The position numbers were made by a program, and so were the translations under genes. DNA of 64,000 bases. Source: Candidatus Hodarchaeota archaeon. Lineage in GTDB: Archaea > Asgardarchaeota > Heimdallarchaeia > Hodarchaeales > Hodarchaeaceae. The notes under the pieces were generated by a model. That model was given only the letters and a program-made list of their open reading frames with translations, ran no database searches and was not told where the DNA came from. The stretch is taken from positions 13,436 through 77,435 of the forward strand of contig JAEOSR010000154.1 in assembly GCA_016840285.1 (NCBI GenBank), read 5' to 3'. Positions 25,216 to 33,877 of this stretch are shown piece by piece. Positions within the stretch are counted from its first letter, which is position 1. Each line of letters begins with the position of its first letter.

Positions 25216-27672
25216 ATGCTTCCAAAATACAGATTTCTACAAGTCTGTTTTCCAATCTTTCTGATTATCACTTCCGTTTCTTTCACTATTAAGAATCCTG
25301 TTACTAGCATTGTAGATAATCAGAAATCTTTTCCATATATTTCCAATAATCATCATACAAATGATTCTAATTTGAATGATTATTTAGTAATGTTTTATGA
25401 TGAAATCCCAAATTTGAGAGATTTTGAACCTTTAATTCTTAAGAAATTCTGTAATTTTCCTGTTGTTCATATTAAATTCAATGATTCTGTAATGCAAGAA
25501 TTCTTCTTTGAAAATTATTACCAAAAAATCTACCGAATGGTACCAAACCAGATCTTTAAAAGCTTCCCTCAGGTTATTCCAGAACCTAGTTCCATTAAAA
25601 GTAGTCTTAATACTGAAATTCAAGATTCGACGGGAGCAAATTTCTTGCATAGTTTAGGTATTGAAGGTCAAGGTGTAAAAATTGGTATTATTGATACAGG
25701 AGTAGAAAATGACTCAGATAGATTTGGAACACGAGTAATAGGTCGTGAATCGTTTGTAAGCATTGAAAATGGTTATTCTGCTGATATTACTGATCCAGAA
25801 CCAGCAATGGTGCACGGTACAAGAGTTGCTGACCTCGCTGCGGGAAATACAAGGGGAATTGCACCAAAAGCGGAGATATATGGAGCCAAGGTAATTCATT
25901 CAAATGAAATCACGGGGGCAGGCAGTGGGGGAGGTGAAGAAACTACAGCAGGAATGCTTGAAGCAATTGATTATCTTATTAATAATTCAATAGATGTTAT
26001 CAATATATCTCTTGGACAGTATCATAACTTACCTAGTGGTTTGAGGGACGAAATAATTAATTATGCCTCAGTTATCCATAACATTGTGTTTAGTGTTTCT
26101 GCAGGTAATTCAGGAACACTTTATGGGGATAGAGGGACGTTAAATAATCCAGCGTCAGCACTTCAATGTATTGCTACTACAGCCAGCGACATTAGTGGAA
26201 CAAACATCGCAGGTTTTGCATCACGAGGGCCAAAGGTTGATTATTCCTTAAAACCAGATATCACAGCACCAGGGATTAGTACACCTTGGGATGGAACATC
26301 ATTTGCAGCACCTATTGTTGCTGGTGGTGCAGCTTTACTCATTAATTTTCTGAAAAATGAAGGCTTATCCTATTCAGCTGCTACCATCAAAGCTGCTCTC
26401 CTTGCTGGTGCAAGGAAACTTAACAAACCAGTCTGGGAAGAAGGTGCGGGATTTATTAACATCACACGATCTTTAGAGATCCTCAATTCGACAGATGAGA
26501 TATCGAACACTCCTGATCTAGTATATCTTCATCCCCAAAAGTTACCATTTGATCCCTATAGAATCTTGTTTAATGGCAGCTCTATACTGTTTAATCTTAC
26601 AGTAATAAGTAGTAGAGAAATATCCATTAGTCCAAATATTTCGGAATCAATTTCAGATTTCGTCAATACTCCGAATTCCTCCTATATTATAAACAATACT
26701 ACTCTAATCCCTATTAATTTCACAATTCCAGCTTCCTCTAAATCTCAAGATGTTTCAGGCTTTATCAAAATAGCTAATGAATCATTAATAGTAGAATTTG
26801 AAATTCGAGAGACAGAAATTCAAGTTCTGTTTGATGAAACCCTAAATCGTATAGTTAGGCACGGGTACGGTACTGGAGCTTATGAGGTACGAGGGGATAC
26901 TTCCAATACAATTGGTATTTACTCAGCTTTCACACAGTTTTTGGCTTATGAACATAATTATAGCGTTACACCCCATGTGAAAGGAGAAATAACTCTCAGC
27001 GAACTTTTAAAGTATGATGTGTTAATTCTAGCAAACCCCTTTTCCAATTCCACAGATAAATACATGGATTGGATTATAGATCCTGACCCTGAATATCTAG
27101 CTTTGTCAAAAAACTCAATAAACGCAATCTCTGAGTTTATTTTACTGGGTGGAGGTATGTTAATACTAAATGGTAATGATGATGCGTATTTCAATATAAC
27201 AGGATTGAATGAGTTTCTTGAACGATTTGATTTGGAGATTAAACCTGAATTTTCAGGAGGAATAAGTATAAGTGAAATTGTCAATCCACAAGACTTCACC
27301 ACGGATATTTCGTCATTTCCGTTCCGTGGAAATTATATCCAGGCTTTTGGAATGAACACACAAGTGATTGCGGAATATAATGGTGAACCTACGTTAGCCC
27401 TCTATGAAGATCCTGGCGGTGGAAGAGTACTACTTTTTGGAACCGATCTAATCTTTGATAATTTTGGGTTCTCTAGCTATGCTTATAATGGTAACAGCTT
27501 GGAAAACAGTATTTTAGCTTTGAATTCCATCACTTGGCTCGCAGGAGCAGAGAGAGAGTATATTGAAACATCCACAAGTCTTCCAGAGTTTTCCTATCCC
27601 ATCGTCTTTTTGATGTTAATTCTTTTACTTGGGATCATTTACATTTTACTTATTAACAAAATTGAAAAGTAA
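25216..27672 (+). CDS. Membrane-anchored subtilisin-like protease, site-1-protease-like
   Basis: An 818-aa S8 protease: signal segment (about 7-25), propeptide-like region to about 130, catalytic domain with D160 (IIDTG), H200 (VHGTRVA), N298 (SAGNSG), FASRGP, and S362 (GTSFAAP). A following region (about 540-790) resembles MBTPS1: VLILANPF, GGGMLILNG, then GGGRVLLFGTD. One C-terminal helix (about 792-812) anchors it, with a short basic tail. Unlike the protease at 6953-9649 it lacks a zinc ribbon. It acts outside the cell or in the envelope; the substrate is unknown. It starts 24 bases after the previous gene. Confidence 0.9.
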   Translation: MLPKYRFLQVCFPIFLIITSVSFTIKNPVTSIVDNQKSFPYISNNHHTNDSNLNDYLVMFYDEIPNLRDFEPLILKKFCNFPVVHIKFNDSVMQEFFFENYYQKIYRMVPNQIFKSFPQVIPEPSSIKSSLNTEIQDSTGANFLHSLGIEGQGVKIGIIDTGVENDSDRFGTRVIGRESFVSIENGYSADITDPEPAMVHGTRVADLAAGNTRGIAPKAEIYGAKVIHSNEITGAGSGGGEETTAGMLEAIDYLINNSIDVINISLGQYHNLPSGLRDEIINYASVIHNIVFSVSAGNSGTLYGDRGTLNNPASALQCIATTASDISGTNIAGFASRGPKVDYSLKPDITAPGISTPWDGTSFAAPIVAGGAALLINFLKNEGLSYSAATIKAALLAGARKLNKPVWEEGAGFINITRSLEILNSTDEISNTPDLVYLHPQKLPFDPYRILFNGSSILFNLTVISSREISISPNISESISDFVNTPNSSYIINNTTLIPINFTIPASSKSQDVSGFIKIANESLIVEFEIRETEIQVLFDETLNRIVRHGYGTGAYEVRGDTSNTIGIYSAFTQFLAYEHNYSVTPHVKGEITLSELLKYDVLILANPFSNSTDKYMDWIIDPDPEYLALSKNSINAISEFILLGGGMLILNGNDDAYFNITGLNEFLERFDLEIKPEFSGGISISEIVNPQDFTTDISSFPFRGNYIQAFGMNTQVIAEYNGEPTLALYEDPGGGRVLLFGTDLIFDNFGFSSYAYNGNSLENSILALNSITWLAGAEREYIETSTSLPEFSYPIVFLMLILLLGIIYILLINKIEK

Positions 27673-27725
27673 GATTTCGCATTCAAGAAGAGGAAAGCAC
27701 CTTTTTTTATACTCTAGGTCTTCAC

Positions 27726-27884
27726 TTAAGCCAATATTGGCCGTAACGAAGTTTCTTGTTCTGAGTGGATTGTTTTCTTAACTAAAGGTAGTTCAGCTCC
27801 ACACCTATGACAGTACGAGAAAGTTAGACTGGTTTTTTCGCCACAGACTTCACAAACAACAGAGCTAAACCATTCTAACTTAGC
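27726..27884 (-). pseudogene. Fragment coding a zinc ribbon, no start codon
   Basis: A minus-strand open frame of 52 codons between two stops encodes VCEVCGEKTS followed by YCHRCGAEL, a clean four-cysteine zinc ribbon. No ATG, GTG or TTG is in frame ahead of it, so it is likely a leftover C-terminal tail of a lost gene. It sits behind the subtilase at 25216-27672, on the opposite strand; the other subtilase in the window carries such a ribbon. Confidence 0.35.
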
Positions 27885-27974
27885 CTAGTGTTATTGATAC
27901 TATAGCAACTACATCTATAGAAACAGTTCGTGATGATGGAGACATAGACATAACAAAATACTTTATAACTTGAT

Positions 27975-28523
27975 TTACAGTCTTGGTTCCTGACCTAGGC
28001 CCTTGTAACTGCTGCTGGTTCTATCATCATACCCAATATTTGATTCAGAAGTCAACTGATGAAATATGATTTGAATTATCGGCATCCCTGGCACTAGCTC
28101 CACGGGTGAATTCGCTTGATGGGCGATTTCGAGCGTCAGAGTAGTCGGATCTTTTAGTCCTGTTCCTGGATTCACCAATCCTGCAGCTTGAACAACAATT
28201 CCCAAACGAGCGATTGATGATTTCCCTTCTAATGTCGCTGCGAACTTCTTTGATATCGAAATTTTCTCAAGGGTCGAAGCAAGAACAAACTGATTGGGAG
28301 ACAACAAAAAAGCCTCATCTTTCTCGATCCGAAAAACTTCAGAGTTCTTCAAAATAGCCTTTCGGTCGTTTGGTCGAAACAATCTGCCATGATGGAACAC
28401 TAAAAACGTGTCACCTAGTTTTAAATCAATACTACATGGACCCACAGCTGATTTGTCGAAAGGTGTGATCAATATCTCTCGAGATTCAATTGCTGCCAAA
28501 ATATCTTGGTATGATAATATCAT
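27975..28523 (-). CDS. dcd: dCTP deaminase / dUTPase family protein
   Basis: A 182-aa trimeric dUTPase-fold protein of the Dcd family, making dUTP (or dUMP) from dCTP for thymidylate synthesis. It shows GPCSIDLKLG near residue 28, SSIARLGIVVQAAGLVNPG near 110 (the SxxxRxG and nucleotide-site block, with its Ala-Gly), and TLTLEIA. The C terminus ends in Y-K-G-L-G-Q. Whether it deaminates only or is bifunctional cannot be decided. Single gene, divergent from the kinase-like gene. Confidence 0.9.
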   Translation of the reverse strand: MILSYQDILAAIESREILITPFDKSAVGPCSIDLKLGDTFLVFHHGRLFRPNDRKAILKNSEVFRIEKDEAFLLSPNQFVLASTLEKISISKKFAATLEGKSSIARLGIVVQAAGLVNPGTGLKDPTTLTLEIAHQANSPVELVPGMPIIQIIFHQLTSESNIGYDDRTSSSYKGLGQEPRL

Positions 28524-28641
28524 AGTTCATTTCCACCAAATTTGTTTTCGTTCAGTTAAATCAATTCCTTCTTGTCTAATTAATAGCTATTGTTTCAATT
28601 GAAATAAATTTATTAGCGGGGATGAGTGATAGAAAGTTAAC

Positions 28642-29712
28642 ATGAATGAATCCCATCAAGACCGGTTAAAAGTAGTTTTAATGCGAATAATTGAAGGATT
28701 TTCCGATTACTTCGTCTCTAGTCTAGAAAAATCTTATCATCAAACTCCAGAAAGTATCGAGGTTCGAAATATAACTGTAGAGCGAAAATTAGGCACTACA
28801 GGCATTCATATCGTCAAGGTTCAACTTGAATCAGACTTAGGATTAGATGAAGCAAGCATTGCTGTAAAGATCTATAATGAACAAGAACAAGCTTTAGAAG
28901 TTGTAAAACGAATCAATATCCTTGAAAAACGTATTTCACATGAAAAATATTCCCCATTCGGGATCTCATCAGCAGCAGTCATTTTCTTTTCTAGAAGCGT
29001 AATAGTGATGGAAGGGATACAAGGCGATGTTTTTCGCGATTCTAAAATTCCTCGGCCTCAAAAATATCGGTATGCAGGAAGAAGTCTTGCTGCTTTTCAT
29101 GGAGCTGAATCAGATCACTGCTGGTTTGATAAATATAAGCTTTTATTGTCAAGAAGTCTGGAGAATTTACCAACAACAAAAGAATTCAAACAATCTCTCA
29201 GCACCATGTTTGCAGAAGTAATACCTCGGGCGGAGCAGGCGTCTCAATTATCAGGATCAATCAGTTTTGGAGATTTTCATCCTGGTAATATTATCTTTGA
29301 TGTTCGAATAGGCCAGAAGCCAATGATCAATACACACCTTATTGATCCAGAATATTTAGATACATCGACTGAACATGATCGTTTAGAAGATATTTGTAAT
29401 TTCTTTGCGGTTGAAGCTGTTGACCAATACCGTCAAGATAAAGAATTAGCTAAATTCCGAATGAATATGAAATCGTTTATATCGGGTTATAACGAAGTAC
29501 TTGCTCATGAACAGACATCGTTTCAAAATTATTATTCAGGAGGGAACTATATCCCTGTGAATTTCCATCTAGCATTGATGATTCTAATGAGTATAATAAA
29601 CATCCAGGATATGACTGATCTCTTTGGTGGCGAACGAGGTATCCAAAATGAAGTGCTTCTTCGCTGTCAATTGATTGAAAAACTTTTGAATTGGAATTCT
29701 TTCCCAGATTAG
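28642..29712 (+). CDS. Aminoglycoside-phosphotransferase-like kinase
   Basis: A 356-aa protein-kinase-like (APH/choline-kinase) protein. The N lobe has a strand pair with VKIYN supplying the ATP lysine; the C lobe has the catalytic Brenner-type motif GDFHPGNI near residue 212 and LIDPEYL near 235 (the metal Asp). The family phosphorylates small molecules such as antibiotics, sugars or choline; the substrate here is unknown. The metallo-beta-lactamase-fold gene follows after 9 bases, so both are one transcription unit. Confidence 0.85.
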   Translation: MNESHQDRLKVVLMRIIEGFSDYFVSSLEKSYHQTPESIEVRNITVERKLGTTGIHIVKVQLESDLGLDEASIAVKIYNEQEQALEVVKRINILEKRISHEKYSPFGISSAAVIFFSRSVIVMEGIQGDVFRDSKIPRPQKYRYAGRSLAAFHGAESDHCWFDKYKLLLSRSLENLPTTKEFKQSLSTMFAEVIPRAEQASQLSGSISFGDFHPGNIIFDVRIGQKPMINTHLIDPEYLDTSTEHDRLEDICNFFAVEAVDQYRQDKELAKFRMNMKSFISGYNEVLAHEQTSFQNYYSGGNYIPVNFHLALMILMSIINIQDMTDLFGGERGIQNEVLLRCQLIEKLLNWNSFPD

Positions 29713-29721
29713 GTTAATAAA

Positions 29722-30402
29722 TTGCATCATAAAGTTCTATATTCAAAAGCTGGAATCGCAACACAGATATTAGTACAGGATCCTCAAAAATTAATCATTT
29801 TATTGGATGTTGGGGATGGAATTCTCCGAGATTTACTGAAAGAAGAACTATCTTTTCCGTTAACTGTTCCTTTGTACATTCTCCTTACTCATGGCCATTA
29901 TGACCACTGCGGAGGTTTATTTTCGTTACTAGGTTTTTTACGAATGATTGGACAGTCTTCTCCAGTTAAAATCTACTATCCTGCAGATTCTATTGAGATA
30001 GAAGAATTGATTGATCTGTTTACCTCTTCATATTCAAAAACGATTCCATTTAAACTAAAAACCTCCCCCCTACAGCCTCTAGACGAAATCAAGATTGAGG
30101 AGGATTTACGTGTTGTTGCTTATAAAATGAAACACATGGGATCCACTCTCTCCTATGGAGTATTACCTGAAATTCCAGCACTAGGATATGCTATCTTTAA
30201 GAAAAATGAAAAATGGTTGGTCTTTACCGGCGATACAGGAATGAATGAGAATCTCCCTGCTTTTCTGAAAAATGCACACCATGCTTATATTGAAGCGACA
30301 AATCCGTCTGATCATCAATCAGCTTATCATCTTAATGTTGAGGAAGCACGAAAATTAGGGAAACTAGCAAAAGATTTCACCTTAGTGCATACAAGAAAAT
30401 AG
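29722..30402 (+). CDS. Metallo-beta-lactamase-fold hydrolase
   Basis: A 226-aa MBL-fold protein with the zinc motif THGHYDHCGG (H-x-H-x-D-H) near residue 55, KMKHMGSTLSYG near 138 and VFTGDTGMNE near 172 with the bridging Asp. The C-terminal HTRK supplies the last histidine. This layout resembles cyclic-nucleotide phosphodiesterase or tRNase Z-type MBL proteins, but it lacks long exosite insertions. The start is TTG at 29722 with AGGTTAAT ahead. Co-transcribed with the kinase. Confidence 0.87.
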   Translation: MHHKVLYSKAGIATQILVQDPQKLIILLDVGDGILRDLLKEELSFPLTVPLYILLTHGHYDHCGGLFSLLGFLRMIGQSSPVKIYYPADSIEIEELIDLFTSSYSKTIPFKLKTSPLQPLDEIKIEEDLRVVAYKMKHMGSTLSYGVLPEIPALGYAIFKKNEKWLVFTGDTGMNENLPAFLKNAHHAYIEATNPSDHQSAYHLNVEEARKLGKLAKDFTLVHTRK

Positions 30403-30549
30403 ATCATTTGAAAAAATCGTGGATACGAGGATCAGACTGAAATTATTAATAATCTGATATCCTGTAGTGTTTTATTATAAGATAGTTTCATTAAATTTGT
30501 ATGTGGAAAATCTCAAATTTCATGTTCCTAATCATTTCTATCAATAGTA

Positions 30550-31545
30550 GTGGCCAACTTGCTTTCTAAGTTCTTTCTCAAAGAAGTAAGATTCATTCAT
30601 AACGACACGCAGAGTGGGGCTGCAGAGATAGCAGAAAAGTGTTTAAATACACTTAAAAATGAGTGTCTTCGATTAAATACTAGACTCGATAGAATAAAAT
30701 TAAAAATGGCTATTCAGCTACTTCTAGATACTCATCCTATGGCGACAATCGAAAATGCTTTACTACCAGTTTTTTTAAGGTTAATTCATCTTATTGAGTC
30801 AGATGGGATTCAAAACGGGGATCCCAAGACATCAATTGAATTACTTTTCGCCACCCGGCGCGAACAAATGAGAATAGGTGAATCAAATACTGTTGAAAAA
30901 CTTACCAAGGTTTTGCAAGAGAAACAATCCATTTTGACATTTTCTCACTCATCAACTATTACTAAAGCTTTATCAAAACTAGCGAAAGATGGATTCTGTG
31001 ATAAGGAAATCTTCGTTTTAGAATCACGACCACTTAAAGAAGGAGAACGAACAGCCCTTTCATTAGCTAATTCGGGATTCAAAAAAATTCACCTAGGTAT
31101 TGATTTTACAATAGATGAATTCTCTAAACACGCTGAAATAGTTGTTTTAGGAGCTGACACAATTTATCCTAGTGGACAAGTTCTAAATAAGATTGGTTCA
31201 GCAACAATTGCCAAACTATTTCATATGAGATCAAAAGAAGTTATTGTTGCTGCTTCACCTTCTAAAATTTGTCTTAGAACCATTATTAGTAAAAACCAAG
31301 ATCGGAACGTAAGAATACCACATAGAAATTCAAAAGAGATCTCTAATTTTTCAGCACCTAACTTTAAAATCTGGAATAAATACTTCGAGATAATTCAGCC
31401 AGATTACATATCTTCCTTAATTATGGATTGTTACCAGATTCATTCTCCAATTTCAAAACATATCGCGAGATTTCTTGAAACAAACCAACTATTTGAGCAA
31501 ATTAGATCGTTTGAAGAAATTTGGAACGAAGTTAATTTCAAATAA
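30550..31545 (+). CDS. eIF2B alpha/beta/delta-like protein (IF-2B family)
   Basis: A 331-aa member of the family that holds eIF2B regulatory subunits, methylthioribose-1-phosphate isomerase and ribose-1,5-bisphosphate isomerase. The Rossmann-like C half shows ILTFSHSSTI near 120, VLESRPLKEG near 157, VVLGADTIYPSGQVLNKIGS near 198-217 and VIVAASPSKI. The N-terminal helical part fits. Archaeal members are either eIF2B-like or R15P isomerase in the AMP pathway; no RuBisCO or AMP phosphorylase is near, so I leave the function open. The start is GTG. Confidence 0.88.
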   Translation: MANLLSKFFLKEVRFIHNDTQSGAAEIAEKCLNTLKNECLRLNTRLDRIKLKMAIQLLLDTHPMATIENALLPVFLRLIHLIESDGIQNGDPKTSIELLFATRREQMRIGESNTVEKLTKVLQEKQSILTFSHSSTITKALSKLAKDGFCDKEIFVLESRPLKEGERTALSLANSGFKKIHLGIDFTIDEFSKHAEIVVLGADTIYPSGQVLNKIGSATIAKLFHMRSKEVIVAASPSKICLRTIISKNQDRNVRIPHRNSKEISNFSAPNFKIWNKYFEIIQPDYISSLIMDCYQIHSPISKHIARFLETNQLFEQIRSFEEIWNEVNFK

Positions 31546-31563
31546 GCTTAACCAGTGTCATAA

Positions 31564-31581
31564 AGTCCTTATATAAGGACT
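31564..31581. repeat. Perfect 18-bp palindrome between convergent genes
   Basis: AGTCCTTATATAAGGACT is self-complementary over 18 bp and lies in the 77-base gap between the ends of the eIF2B-like and PIN-protein genes. Its place suggests a bidirectional 3'-end hairpin; its centre also resembles a TATA box. No second copy was noticed. Confidence 0.4.
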
Positions 31582-31622
31582 AATTTCGTGAGGAGCATTC
31601 TAACAAAAATATATAATCTTGT

Positions 31623-33425
31623 TTACCACGGTTTTACAAGGACTGGTTGAATCGCAGGGTCTTCAAAGATTAATTTGCCTCGAAAAATATCTCTTTTATC
31701 AGCAATATGAATTTTAGTTATAGTTCCAGAGGTTATTTTAATCTTTACACTTTCTTCTAAAGCAGGTTCATATGCTTCATCAAAAACAAGCTTCCATGTG
31801 GAATTATTGCTTTCATTCCAAGCAATTACGTGTATTTCGTTTCGCTCATGATCCATAGATAAGTCAAGTATATGGTAGAAGCCTTTAAACTGCTCGGTCA
31901 GCCCCTTAGTTTCGGAAGCAGAAATTTGAATTGGGAGTCTCTTTTTCCATGTTGCTGGAATTCCTCGTTTTGTTAAATCCTTCCCTTCTTCTTTTAATTT
32001 CTCCTTGAAAGTTTTCTGGACCTTTAAATCTAATTCTACGAGATCTGGACGAAGCCTAGTGAGAATAAAAAGTCGCTTGATGGAACGGTATGCCTCCTTA
32101 CGGGTACTAAAATTCTTTACAATAAATTTAAGAATTTCAATAGCTAGTTCACGTTGATCATGGGTGTAAAGATCGTTTGCATAAGTGTTCATCGATGAGA
32201 CCATACCGTCTAAAAGATCTGGAAATCGTTTTAGCCGTATAACAGCATCATGCGGTTTATTTGTTGCAATTAATGAAACAGTAAGACCAAGAAGTTGGGT
32301 TGGGGGCATCTCAGTCTCTACTGTGGGAACAGACTCGAATAAATCAAGTGCTTGTCTATACTGTCCTAGTAATAAATATAACAAACCTTGAAGAGAAATA
32401 AGATTTTCAATCGCTTCTTTACCTACTGAAATAAAGTTCATAAAGACTCGACACGCCTCAGCATGGACCAAAGCTTCAACTATATGGTTTCGCGTTAATT
32501 TATAGTCCAAAAGCCAACTATGATGTTCAAATAACTCTGAACGAAGTAGACGTTCGACAATTACGCGTTGCTCAAGATTGTCGATTGAATAAATTAATTC
32601 AGAGCTTTTTGTTAGGACTTCAACAAGAACACGTTCCGCCTCCAGAATATTAAAACTTTCTCGTGTTCCTCTTGCCTTAATAACTAATTGTTGAGCAATA
32701 ATTAAAGCATCTTCGGGTGATAATACTTCAGGTTCCTTCGTTGGACTTGAAAGGGGTATTTCCTCTTTATCTGGTACCGAAATTTCGGTTCCAACCTGAG
32801 CAGCTGTGCGAACAAAACGAGCAGTATCAGTTAAATCATCAATTAACATGGCAACATCTATGTACCGTCTGGTTCTTTTTTTATAACTCCAAGAAGCACG
32901 AAATACTCGCTCAACGGTTTTATCTAATATTTTTCGCATATCAGGATCTGATACAGCTGCAGCAAGAATCGAAACGAAGGATCCACAAGAAAGATGATCA
33001 ATTCCTCTAAATACACGGTTCTCTTTTATGATTCGAGCTACCCCTTCATCATCTGATACTAAGGCAACTTTATTGTTGTCTTTAAGAGAAAATTTTTTGG
33101 CTAAAATTACCACATCTATATCAGCTGGATCATCTTTCACCCGAACCATTCTTTCCTGTATCGCATACCTTGCAGTTTGATTCCAAAGGTTTGATCCACG
33201 ATTAACACGTTCCAACCGGACATATTTTGGAATCGTTCTCCGTAACTCACGAAATTTGCCTGGAATATCTGATTTTGGTAGTTCATCAGGTACCATTACC
33301 TCCATCCCTACAGAATTGGCAATTTTTTGCAAATTAGGCAATAAAATATCCGATACTCCTGCATGCATCAATGAAATGAAGAAATTAGTATCAATTACAA
33401 CAACATCAAAAAGAGTAGTAGCCAT
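31623..33425 (-). CDS. PIN-domain protein with helical repeats
   Basis: A 600-aa protein. Residues 5-160 form a PIN (RNase) domain: first acidic residue in VIDTNFF, VKDDPADIDVV with two acids near 97-104 and VSDDEG near 124 with the last. A linker with SPEDALIIAQ leads to a helical, TPR-like region (about 235-480). The last 110 residues are beta-rich (FYHILDLSMD, IHIADKRDI) and may bind RNA or protein. The intact acidic set suggests an active nuclease, for example in rRNA or tRNA processing, but the target is unknown. The tRNA-Cys gene lies 68 bases upstream on the same strand. Confidence 0.8.
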   Translation of the reverse strand: MATTLFDVVVIDTNFFISLMHAGVSDILLPNLQKIANSVGMEVMVPDELPKSDIPGKFRELRRTIPKYVRLERVNRGSNLWNQTARYAIQERMVRVKDDPADIDVVILAKKFSLKDNNKVALVSDDEGVARIIKENRVFRGIDHLSCGSFVSILAAAVSDPDMRKILDKTVERVFRASWSYKKRTRRYIDVAMLIDDLTDTARFVRTAAQVGTEISVPDKEEIPLSSPTKEPEVLSPEDALIIAQQLVIKARGTRESFNILEAERVLVEVLTKSSELIYSIDNLEQRVIVERLLRSELFEHHSWLLDYKLTRNHIVEALVHAEACRVFMNFISVGKEAIENLISLQGLLYLLLGQYRQALDLFESVPTVETEMPPTQLLGLTVSLIATNKPHDAVIRLKRFPDLLDGMVSSMNTYANDLYTHDQRELAIEILKFIVKNFSTRKEAYRSIKRLFILTRLRPDLVELDLKVQKTFKEKLKEEGKDLTKRGIPATWKKRLPIQISASETKGLTEQFKGFYHILDLSMDHERNEIHVIAWNESNNSTWKLVFDEAYEPALEESVKIKITSGTITKIHIADKRDIFRGKLIFEDPAIQPVLVKPW

Positions 33426-33492
33426 TGATTATTATTCCTTATCAAGAAGTTTTACTTAGAATGACCTCTTATTAGACCAAGTAGAAGAAAAT

Positions 33493-33594
33493 AGCGGAGG
33501 GCGTGATTCGAACACGCGTAAAACAGCTTTGCAGGCTGCCCCTTAGCCAATAGGGCTGATGATCCCGAAGTTATAGCCACTTTGGTACCTCCGC
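33493..33594 (-). tRNA. tRNA-Cys (GCA) with about 30-nt insertion in the D arm, probable intron
   Basis: Read on the minus strand: a perfect 7-bp acceptor stem (GCGGAGG / CCTCCGC), U73 discriminator (a cysteine identity base), a 5-bp T stem with TTCGAAT loop, and anticodon stem GCAGC/GCTGT with loop CTGCAAA giving anticodon GCA. The D arm is 30 nt too long. Two copies of GGCTA (33574-33578 and 33544-33548) lie exactly 30 nt apart; removing the interval gives a 72-nt molecule with the Cys-like D loop AAGTGGCTAA. The splice sites are ambiguous, and another reading uses the downstream CCCTATTGGCTAAGGG as D arm. CCA is not encoded. Confidence 0.88.
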
Positions 33595-33877
33595 AAATAG
33601 CTATGTAAATATTCGTTTAATTATCCCTTAGTACCAATCAAATCGTCCCTTTTAACTGGATAATATAAACTTTGTTATTACTTTCCTGCTATTTATTCAA
33701 TTCTTAGTCTCTATCATTTAGATAGTGATATTTATATGAAAATGGTATTTCGTAATATATTCATATTAGATATCCTATTTTAAAAGTGAAATTTTCCAAA
33801 AAAAAACATTTTACCACTTTAAAAATAAATTCATGTTATTTTGTCTTCTTAAATAGGTCTCTTACAATGAACATATA

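Noticed and set aside
33493..33594. tRNA with long variable arm (Leu/Ser/Sec)
   Set aside because: The extra bases lie before the anticodon stem, not between anticodon and T stem; the anticodon is GCA and U73 is present.
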